Positions 7,252 through 12,336 of a stretch of DNA of 12,336 bases are shown in pieces. Position 1 is the stretch's first letter, and the number at the start of each line of letters is the position of its first letter. A model generated the notes under the pieces. That model was not told where the DNA came from, made no database searches, and was given only the letters and a program-made list of their open reading frames with translations. The stretch covers positions 1-12,336 of the forward strand of contig JAPSJU010000042.1 of assembly GCA_031178025.1 (NCBI GenBank), in the 5' to 3' direction. The position numbers were made by a program, and so were the translations under genes. This stretch comes from Agromyces sp. (GTDB taxonomy: Bacteria > Actinomycetota > Actinomycetes > Actinomycetales > Microbacteriaceae).

Positions 7252-8411
7252 TCGGGTTCTCTCTGCGGAGCCGCGTCTCCCCAGTCGCTGAGGTCGAGCG
7301 GGATCGGCGCCGTGACATCCATCGGCGTGGCGGGGCGTTCGCCCGCCTCGCGACGCTCGAGCTCCGAGAAGTCGTAGCTGTCGGTGAGCAGGGTCGCCCC
7401 GGCCTCGCGCTGGGGATGCTCGCGGGGCGTGTGGTCGAGCATCCGCTCGACCTCGCCGACCGCGAGGATCGGGCCGGTCTCGGGTGAGAGCGGCTCGCTC
7501 GAATGGTCGTGCACGTTCGCGGCCAGCCCGTCGAGGAGTGCGACCGCATCATCGATGATCGCGGGGTTGCGCTCGTCGACGCCGTGCAGCAGCCACCGCG
7601 CGAGCTCGAGCTCGCCGTAGAGCAGCGCGCGCTGCGGCAGGTGCGCGTCGGCCTCCCCGGCCCGACCGGAGAGGTAGGCCTCGAGCGCGGACTCGGCGGA
7701 CGCGCCGCGTGAGGTGAGGAGCCAGTGCAGGTCGCGGGCCGGGTCGGCGACGGAGAGGGCGGACCAGCCCAGTACCGCCGTGACGGCATCGCCTCCGACG
7801 AGGATGGAGTCGGCACTGAGCGAGCCGTTCACCACCGTCGTGCGGAACCGCCAGAGCGCCTCGTCATCGGTCGCCTGCTCCCAACGCCGCAGGATCGCCG
7901 CGGGCAGCCGGCCGGTGTCCGCAGCGCGACCGATGAGCTCGACGACCTCGTCGCGCGCTTCCTCCGCGGAGAGTCGGGGCAGACCCGCGTCGGCGACGAA
8001 CCCGCTCGGGAGCGAGTGGATCGCGGCGATCGCCGCACCGACGGATGCCGCGAGCGTCGCGTGTTCGGTGAGCTCGTCGGCGGTCAGCACCGCGCCGGAG
8101 AGGAACTCCGTGACGATCGCCCGGGTGCCGTCGATCGGCGCCTGTCCGACGAATCCCGGCACGAGGAACGGCAGGCGCGACCGGATTCCCGGCGTCATCG
8201 CGCGGATCGCGACGAGGTCGGCGGACTGCTCGGTCTCGGCGCCCTGCGAGCGCGGCGCGCGGATCAGGAGACGGCGGCCGTCGGCGGACTCGAGCTCGAC
8301 GGCATCGAACGCGCCGTGGCTCCGGCGAGTGTGCGGCCGGGCTGCGCGCACCTCGAGCCCGGGCACCGCCGCCGTGGCCAACGCGGCTAGAGTGAGAGGG
8401 GGTCTGGCCAT
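7137..8411 (-). CDS. Phosphotransferase-fold protein, predicted pseudokinase
   Basis: A 424-residue protein with the layout of the aminoglycoside/macrolide phosphotransferase (APH) family: an N-lobe strand RRLLIRAPRS (46-55), a hinge-like IVTEFLSG (99-106), a helix AAIAAIHSLPSGF (127-139), a catalytic-loop region at 195-204 and the trailing VADPARDLHWLL (221-232). The catalytic loop, normally HGDLHPGNIL, reads NGSLSADSIL: the His, catalytic Asp and Asn are replaced by Asn195, Ser197 and Ser202. The metal-binding Asp of the following IDW-type motif is Gly215 (LGW). Phosphotransfer is therefore unlikely; a binding or scaffold role is inference. Residues after about 310 form a charged, Pro/Asp/Ala-rich tail, and the last 37 or so are encoded antisense to the adnB 3' end. 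The ATG at 8409-8411 is probably leaderless. Active-type phosphotransferase genes occur near uvrD2 in other actinobacteria, as I recall. Confidence 0.85.
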   Translation of the reverse strand: MARPPLTLAALATAAVPGLEVRAARPHTRRSHGAFDAVELESADGRRLLIRAPRSQGAETEQSADLVAIRAMTPGIRSRLPFLVPGFVGQAPIDGTRAIVTEFLSGAVLTADELTEHATLAASVGAAIAAIHSLPSGFVADAGLPRLSAEEARDEVVELIGRAADTGRLPAAILRRWEQATDDEALWRFRTTVVNGSLSADSILVGGDAVTAVLGWSALSVADPARDLHWLLTSRGASAESALEAYLSGRAGEADAHLPQRALLYGELELARWLLHGVDERNPAIIDDAVALLDGLAANVHDHSSEPLSPETGPILAVGEVERMLDHTPREHPQREAGATLLTDSYDFSELERREAGERPATPMDVTAPIPLDLSDWGDAAPQREPDHDARSVRAGADDDAMPALPGASTDATVAHDRRNAASS

Positions 8412-8418
8412 GGCACAC

Positions 8419-8424
8419 AGCTTA
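8419..8424 (-). promoter_or_regulatory. Likely -10 element for the phosphotransferase-like gene
   Basis: On the minus strand this reads TAAGCT, fitting TANNNT, and it ends seven bases before the ATG at 8411, again predicting a leaderless transcript. No ribosome binding site is visible upstream of the ATG. No clear -35 box is seen. The 87-base divergent gap to nudC (8412-8498) shows no comparable plus-strand -10. Confidence 0.38.
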
Positions 8425-8486
8425 AGCAGGCGAATCCTCGTCTGGAGCGACCGCCACGCCTTCCCGCCGACTCCGCAGTGAAGTGC

Positions 8487-8493
8487 AGAGAGG
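8487..8493 (+). promoter_or_regulatory. Ribosome binding site that sets the nudC start
   Basis: AGAGAGG lies five bases before the GTG at 8499. Two other in-frame GTG codons, at 8478 and 8493, lie before or inside this site and have no comparable purine-rich sequence upstream, so 8499 is preferred. Confidence 0.6.
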
Positions 8494-8498
8494 TGTCA

Positions 8499-9491
8499 GT
8501 GCGCGAATCGACAACGCCGCCGCTCGCGCGTGCCGCGCTCGACCGCGATGGTGAGGCCAGGGGACGCGCGGATTTCCGCGTCACGTTCGACGGCGACACC
8601 GCGTCGCGCGTCATCCTCGTGCAGCGGGGGCGGGTGCTCCTCGCCGAACCGGCCGAGGGCTCGGCGCCCGAACTGCAGTTCCTCCGCCCCACGGACCTTC
8701 CCGCCGGTACGTCCGACGAGCTCCGGTGCTACCTCGGCCGTACTCTCGCCGCCCCGGAGGCCGCCGGCGATGCGGCCGATGGGCTGCCCGCCGGCACCCC
8801 CATCGAGGTTCGCCTCCTCGACGAGGAGACCGCGCTTCGCGTCGCTCCCGACGCGCGATGGGTCGGGCTGCGCGCCGCCGTTCCGCTGCTCGGCGACCGT
8901 GACGCCGGGCTCTTCACCGAGGCCCTCGGCATCGCGAACTGGCTGGAGACCTCCGCCTTCTGCCCGCGCTGCGGCTCGCCCGCGACCATCGAGCAGGCCG
9001 GCTGGGCCCGACGCTGCGATCGCGAGGACGTCCTGCTGTTCCCACGTACCGATCCGGCCGTGATCGTGCTCGTGACCGACGACGACGATCGCATCCTGCT
9101 CGGTTCGAACGCGCTCTGGGAGCAGCACCGCTTCTCACTCCTCGCCGGCTTCGTCGAGCCCGGCGAATCGCTCGAGGCCGCCGTGGTGCGCGAGGTCGGA
9201 GAGGAGGCGGGCATCGCCGTCGACCGCGTCGAGTACGCCGGCTCGCAGCCGTGGCCGTTCCCGGCGAGTCTCATGCTCGGCTTCACGGCCCGGGTGGCCG
9301 GGGGCAGCGTGGCGGAGACGGCGACGCCCGACGGCGTCGAGATCCTCGAGCTGCGCTGGTTCTCCCGCGCTGACCTGGTCAGCGCGATGCCCGAGGTGTC
9401 GCTGCCAGGGGACATCTCCATCGCGCGGTGGCTGCTCGAGCGGTGGTACGGCGGTCCGATCCCGGAGCCGGGCAGCCGGGCGACGTCATGA
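8499..9491 (+). CDS. nudC: NAD(+)/NADH diphosphatase NudC
   Basis: A 330-residue Nudix hydrolase of the NudC type, which splits NADH/NAD+ into nicotinamide mononucleotide and AMP and in some bacteria removes NAD caps from RNA. It has an N-terminal domain (about 1-145), a zinc-ribbon region at 154-176, PRTDPAVI (182-189), a perfect Nudix box GX5EX7REVGEEAGI (217-239) and the NADH-pyrophosphatase signature SQPWPFP (249-255). The zinc ribbon has Cys155, Cys158 and Cys173, but the fourth position is Glu176 (sequence CDRED) where E. coli NudC has cysteine. The GTG at 8499 is chosen from the ribosome binding site at 8487-8493. The stop overlaps the uvrD2 start in ATGA, so the two are very likely one operon, the same order as in Mycobacterium tuberculosis (Rv3199c-Rv3198c). 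Confidence 0.95.
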   Translation: MRESTTPPLARAALDRDGEARGRADFRVTFDGDTASRVILVQRGRVLLAEPAEGSAPELQFLRPTDLPAGTSDELRCYLGRTLAAPEAAGDAADGLPAGTPIEVRLLDEETALRVAPDARWVGLRAAVPLLGDRDAGLFTEALGIANWLETSAFCPRCGSPATIEQAGWARRCDREDVLLFPRTDPAVIVLVTDDDDRILLGSNALWEQHRFSLLAGFVEPGESLEAAVVREVGEEAGIAVDRVEYAGSQPWPFPASLMLGFTARVAGGSVAETATPDGVEILELRWFSRADLVSAMPEVSLPGDISIARWLLERWYGGPIPEPGSRATS

Positions 9492-11287
9492 CCGTGGCAT
9501 CCGAGCCGCTGCTCGACGCGCTCGACGACGACCAGCGGGTGGTGGCGGAGGCGCTCATCGGCCCGGTGTGCGTGCTCGCCGGCGCCGGCACGGGCAAGAC
9601 CCGCGCGATCACCCATCGGATCGCGTACGGCGTCGCGTCCGGTGCCTACGACCCGGCCAGGGTGATGGCGCTCACCTTCACGTCACGGGCCGCGGCAGAG
9701 CTGCGAGCGCGACTGCGCGTGCTCGGTGCCGGGGGCGTAGCGGCTCGCACCTTCCACGCCGCAGCGCTCGCCCAGCTCAATCACTTCTGGCCCCTCGTCG
9801 TCGGTGGGTCCGCGCCGCGGATCCTGGAGTTCAAGGGAAGGCTGCTCGGAGAGGCGGCCGAGCGGCTGCGCCTGCGCGTCGATGTGCCGACCCTCCGCGA
9901 CGTGGCATCCGAGATCGAATGGCGCAAGGTCAGTGCCCTCGGCATGGACGCCTACGCCGAACGCCTGGCCGCGCGCGGAGCGCCCGGTGCGCTCACGCCC
10001 GAGCAGATGCTGGCGCTCATCGCGGGGTACGAGCAGTTGAAGGACGAGCGTCGCATGCTCGACTTCGAGGACGTGCTCCTGGCGACGGCGGGCATGATCG
10101 AGTCGGAGCCGTCCGTCGCGATGCACGTGCGCGAGAGCTACCGTCACTTCGTGGTCGACGAGTACCAGGACGTCTCGCCCGCGCAGCAGCAGCTGCTCGA
10201 GCTGTGGCTCGGCGACCGCCGCGACGTCTGCGTCGTCGGCGACGCGAGCCAGACGATCTACTCGTTCGCGGGTGCGACCCCCGAGTACCTGCTCGGCTTC
10301 GAGCGCCGCTACGACGGGGCGACGCTCGTGCGCCTCGAGCGCAACTACCGATCGGCGCCCGAGGTCGTCGCCGTCGCCAACCGCCTCATGCGCGGTCGAG
10401 CGGGTGCGCTCCAGCTCGTCGCCGTGGCGGACGACCGCGCACATGAGCGGGATGGCGCGCCCGAGCGGCAGTCCACGGTCGAGCGGACGACTCCCGTGCT
10501 CGAACCCGAGGTGGTCGAGTACGCGGACGAGCTCGCTGAGGCCCGCGGCGTCGCCACCCGCATCCGCCAGCGTGTCGATGCCGGCGTTCCGCCCGAGTCG
10601 ATCGCGGTGCTCCTGCGCGTGAACTCGCAGACGGCGATCCTCGAGCGGGCGCTCGAGGAGGTCGGCGTGGGTTCGCGTGTACGCGGCGCGGCTCGATTCT
10701 TCGACCGGCCCGAGGTGCGGCAGGCGGTGCACGCCCTTCGCGCGGCGGCGCTCACGATCGCGGGGGAGCCGCTCTTCAAGTCGGTGAGCGACGTGCTGCG
10801 TTCGCTCGGCTGGACGGTCGACGCACCCGACGGGCCCGGCGCGGTGCGCGCCAGATGGGAGTCGCTCAACGCGCTCGCCCGACTCGTCGACGACGCGCCG
10901 CCCGGCACCACCTTCCGGGAGTTCGCCGATGAGCTGCGTGCCCGCGCCGAGGCGCAGCACGAACCGCCCGTCGCGGCGGTCACGCTCGCGACGCTGCACT
11001 CCGCGAAGGGCCTCGAATGGGACGAGGTGCACATCGTCGGGCTCACCGAGGGAATGCTCCCCATCGCGTACGCGAAGGGACTCGACGCGATCGACGAGGA
11101 GCGGCGGTTGCTCTACGTCGGCATCACGCGGGCACGGCGCCGCTTGACGCTGAGCTGGCCCCGCGCGAGCGGCCAGCATCGAGGTGAACGGGAGCCGTCG
11201 CGGTTCCTCCAGGAGCTCGGCACCCGCACTCCGCGTGCGGTGCGTGCGGATGCCGCAGCGGCGCCCAGCTCGGCCGGTCGCCGCTGA
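9488..11287 (+). CDS. uvrD2: UvrD2-type superfamily 1 DNA helicase, short form
   Basis: A 599-residue 3'-5' DNA helicase with all core motifs: Q motif (DDDQRVV, Gln16), Walker A AGAGTGKT (31-38), LTFTSRAAAELR, DEYQD (224-228), GDASQTIYSFAG (251-262), RNYRSAPEVV, HSAKGLEWDEVH (504-515) and ERRLLYVGITRARRR with Arg539/540. GDASQTIYSF and the position after nudC identify it as UvrD2 rather than PcrA/UvrD1. After motif VI and the SRFL element (571-574) it ends within 25 residues (LGTRTPRAVRADAAAAPSS...). The mycobacterial protein continues with a tetracysteine motif and an HRDC domain to about 700 residues; neither is present here. ATG 9488 overlaps the nudC stop in ATGA. The 3' end overlaps the convergent cyclodehydratase-like gene by 164 bases. 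Confidence 0.94.
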   Translation: MTVASEPLLDALDDDQRVVAEALIGPVCVLAGAGTGKTRAITHRIAYGVASGAYDPARVMALTFTSRAAAELRARLRVLGAGGVAARTFHAAALAQLNHFWPLVVGGSAPRILEFKGRLLGEAAERLRLRVDVPTLRDVASEIEWRKVSALGMDAYAERLAARGAPGALTPEQMLALIAGYEQLKDERRMLDFEDVLLATAGMIESEPSVAMHVRESYRHFVVDEYQDVSPAQQQLLELWLGDRRDVCVVGDASQTIYSFAGATPEYLLGFERRYDGATLVRLERNYRSAPEVVAVANRLMRGRAGALQLVAVADDRAHERDGAPERQSTVERTTPVLEPEVVEYADELAEARGVATRIRQRVDAGVPPESIAVLLRVNSQTAILERALEEVGVGSRVRGAARFFDRPEVRQAVHALRAAALTIAGEPLFKSVSDVLRSLGWTVDAPDGPGAVRARWESLNALARLVDDAPPGTTFREFADELRARAEAQHEPPVAAVTLATLHSAKGLEWDEVHIVGLTEGMLPIAYAKGLDAIDEERRLLYVGITRARRRLTLSWPRASGQHRGEREPSRFLQELGTRTPRAVRADAAAAPSSAGRR

Positions 11288-12011
11288 CCGTCAGGGAGGC
11301 GTTCGCGAGCGAAATCCGCCCGTGCGTCACGCGATCGTCGACGAGGCCGGCCGCGAGCGACGCGGCGTCGAGCACCGCTCGCGCGGATGCGGTCGCAGCG
11401 GGTCGGCCCGCGAGCTGCGCCGCGATCACCGGCCAGGCGGCATCGCCGTCGCGTCGGACGAGGTCGAGGCAACGCAGGCACGGGCCGTCGCCCGGCTCGA
11501 CGAACGGGCCCACCCGCACGCCCGAATCGTCGAACACGATCGCGAGGTGGGGCACGTCGCGCCGGAGCCAGGGGAGATGGCGTGCGGGGGAGACCACCCA
11601 CGTGGTCGCGATGACCGCCGCCGTCACCGCACCGGACACGTCATGGGCGCCGCCGCTGACGACGTGGTGTCCGAGCATCCTCAATGCCGAGGAGACGAGA
11701 TGCGCGAAGGGCTCGTCCGCATCGACCACGACGGTCGAGGCGTCGGCGGACGGTGCCGCCGTCGGTGCGACGGTCGCGAACGCCGGGGCGAGCTCGGCGA
11801 GCAGCCGCTCCACCTGCTGGGTCGTGGCTCCGAGCCCGACGCCGATCGTGCGCAGGGTGTCGTCGCTCGCTCCCGAGCGGAGTGCCGCGATGAGGCCGAC
11901 CTCGACGGCGCCCGCGTCCGCCAGGACGACGCGGGGCACGACGGCCCCGAGCTGCAGCGTCGTGGTCGAGCGCCACACGAGAGGCAGTGCCGGATCGATG
12001 CGCGGAGCCAT
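11124..12011 (-). CDS. Orphan TOMM cyclodehydratase-like (E1-like) protein
   Basis: A 295-residue protein that fits the actinobacterial family labelled TOMM leader-peptide-binding or cyclodehydratase-like (Rv3196 type): an N terminus with RIDPALPLVWRSTTTLQLG (4-22), a winged-helix-like segment (about 50-75, TTQQVERLLAEL), an alpha/beta middle with a partial Rossmann core (VVVDADEPFAHLVSSAL), the hallmark GPCLRCLDLVRRDGDAAWP (176-194), and ECGC (261-264). Cys178, Cys181, Cys262 and Cys264 are the expected structural zinc ligands. No precursor peptide or YcaO gene is nearby, so peptide modification is not implied; its role is unknown. I chose ATG 12009-12011 because the family starts just before RIDP; an ATG 39 bases upstream adds a non-family stretch. 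Relatives end near CGC, while this one runs on for 31 low-complexity residues antisense to uvrD2. Confidence 0.8.
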   Translation of the reverse strand: MAPRIDPALPLVWRSTTTLQLGAVVPRVVLADAGAVEVGLIAALRSGASDDTLRTIGVGLGATTQQVERLLAELAPAFATVAPTAAPSADASTVVVDADEPFAHLVSSALRMLGHHVVSGGAHDVSGAVTAAVIATTWVVSPARHLPWLRRDVPHLAIVFDDSGVRVGPFVEPGDGPCLRCLDLVRRDGDAAWPVIAAQLAGRPAATASARAVLDAASLAAGLVDDRVTHGRISLANASLTVSGDRPSWAPLRHPHAPHAECGCRAPGGTATAPVHLDAGRSRGASSASSGAVPA

Positions 12012-12060
12012 GACGGAAGCATGCCCGAGCGCGGCGCGGCGGCGCGGCATCCGTCCACAG

Positions 12061-12094
12061 GCCGGCTGGGGCCGGATTGGCCGGATCCGCCGGC
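12061..12094. other. GC-rich inverted repeat between metalloprotease and cyclodehydratase-like genes
   Basis: GCCGGC at 12061-12066 can pair with GCCGGC at 12089-12094 across a 22-base interior that has its own GGCCGG repeats. It lies just downstream of the minus-strand metalloprotease stop, so it could be a weak terminator or attenuator. There is no T-tract, and such repeats are expected by chance at this GC content. Confidence 0.2.
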
Positions 12095-12104
12095 ACCGAC
12101 GGGC

Positions 12105-12336
12105 TCACGCCGTGGGTTCGTCGCCGTCTTCGCCAGGGCCGGCGGGGGTCTCGCCGCGAAGGAGCTGCTCGAGCGCCTGGTCGAACTCGTCGTGCTCGAC
12201 CGTGTCGTTCGTGGCGGTTCCCGTGAGCCGCGCGACGAGCGCACTCGGATCGTCGAGGTCGGCCGCGGTGGGCAGGATGTCGGGATGCGCCCACAGGGCG
12301 TCGCGCCGTTCGACGCCGACGGCGTCGGTGACCGCG
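12105..12336 (-). CDS. C-terminal end of a DUF2342 zinc-dependent metalloprotease (partial)
   Basis: A minus-strand frame enters from the right edge and stops at 12105-12107, giving 76 residues. The segment RRDALWAHPDILPTAADLDDP (residues 10-30) is characteristic of the C-terminal end of the actinobacterial DUF2342 zinc metalloprotease family, once annotated as coenzyme F420 biosynthesis-associated. It is followed by a variable acidic tail (EHDEFDQALEQLLRGE, then a Gly/Pro/Asp-rich end). The zinc-binding His motif lies outside the window, so catalytic integrity cannot be judged. Context supports the call: in Mycobacterium tuberculosis this family (Rv3195) is next to the cyclodehydratase-like gene (Rv3196), as here. 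The two genes share a strand with a 93-base gap. Confidence 0.8.
   Translation of the reverse strand, partial: AVTDAVGVERRDALWAHPDILPTAADLDDPSALVARLTGTATNDTVEHDEFDQALEQLLRGETPAGPGEDGDEPTA

Noticed and set aside
5826..7487. A plus-strand open frame of about 553 residues in another frame of adnB
   Set aside because: Extremely Arg-rich out-of-frame translation of adnB that also runs across the convergent junction.
7137..8411. Possible macrolide or aminoglycoside resistance kinase
   Set aside because: All catalytic-loop and metal-binding residues are replaced, so a resistance phosphotransferase call is not supported.
9683..11179. A minus-strand open frame of about 498 residues antisense to uvrD2
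   Set aside because: Low-complexity Arg/Glu/Asp composition, no motifs, and fully covered by a gene with complete helicase motifs.
11288..11640. Search for a detached tetracysteine or HRDC piece of UvrD2 in other plus-strand frames
   Set aside because: The plus-strand frames here are Arg-rich and lack a four-cysteine pattern; the stretch is coding on the minus strand.
11124..12336. Possible thiazole/oxazole peptide antibiotic cluster
   Set aside because: Only an E1-like protein and a protease end are present; no YcaO, dehydrogenase, precursor peptide or exporter is visible, and relatives of this gene occur as orphans in mycobacteria.

Overview
The window is high-GC DNA from an actinobacterium, most likely of the family Microbacteriaceae. 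This rests on very strong G/C third-position bias, TANNNT-type -10 elements placed right against start codons, GTG starts, and a gene set and order matching the chromosomal DNA-repair neighbourhood known from Mycobacterium (adnA-adnB, nudC, uvrD2, a DUF3107 protein, a cyclodehydratase-like protein and a DUF2342 zinc metalloprotease). No mobile element, CRISPR array, tRNA or rRNA is visible, and there is no gene-free stretch longer than about 100 bases.

Layout, left to right. (1) 1-127, plus strand: the last codons of a gene that is probably a TetR-type regulator. (2) 165-700, minus strand: a DUF3107 protein with a small three-helix membrane protein immediately downstream. (3) 794-7251, plus strand: adnA and adnB, sharing an ATGA junction and encoding the two subunits of the helicase-nuclease that resects double-strand breaks. 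(4) 7137-8411, minus strand: a phosphotransferase-fold protein whose catalytic residues are all replaced. It overlaps the adnB 3' end tail to tail. (5) 8499-11287, plus strand: nudC and a short uvrD2, again joined by ATGA. (6) 11124-12011, minus strand: an orphan cyclodehydratase-like (TOMM E1-like) protein whose gene runs 164 bases into uvrD2. (7) 12105-12336, minus strand: the 3' end of a DUF2342 zinc metalloprotease.

Functionally this is a housekeeping genome-maintenance block. AdnAB unwinds and trims broken ends, UvrD2 is an additional superfamily 1 helicase, and NudC hydrolyses NAD(H) or NAD caps on RNA. The surprise is that several proteins have lost signature parts while keeping the rest. 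AdnA lacks all the cysteines expected for its iron-sulfur cluster and has a decayed motor. UvrD2 lacks the tetracysteine and HRDC tail. The phosphotransferase lacks its catalytic residues. The NudC zinc ribbon lacks one ligand. I see no wholly new multi-gene system; these losses and the two convergent overlaps are the most interesting features.
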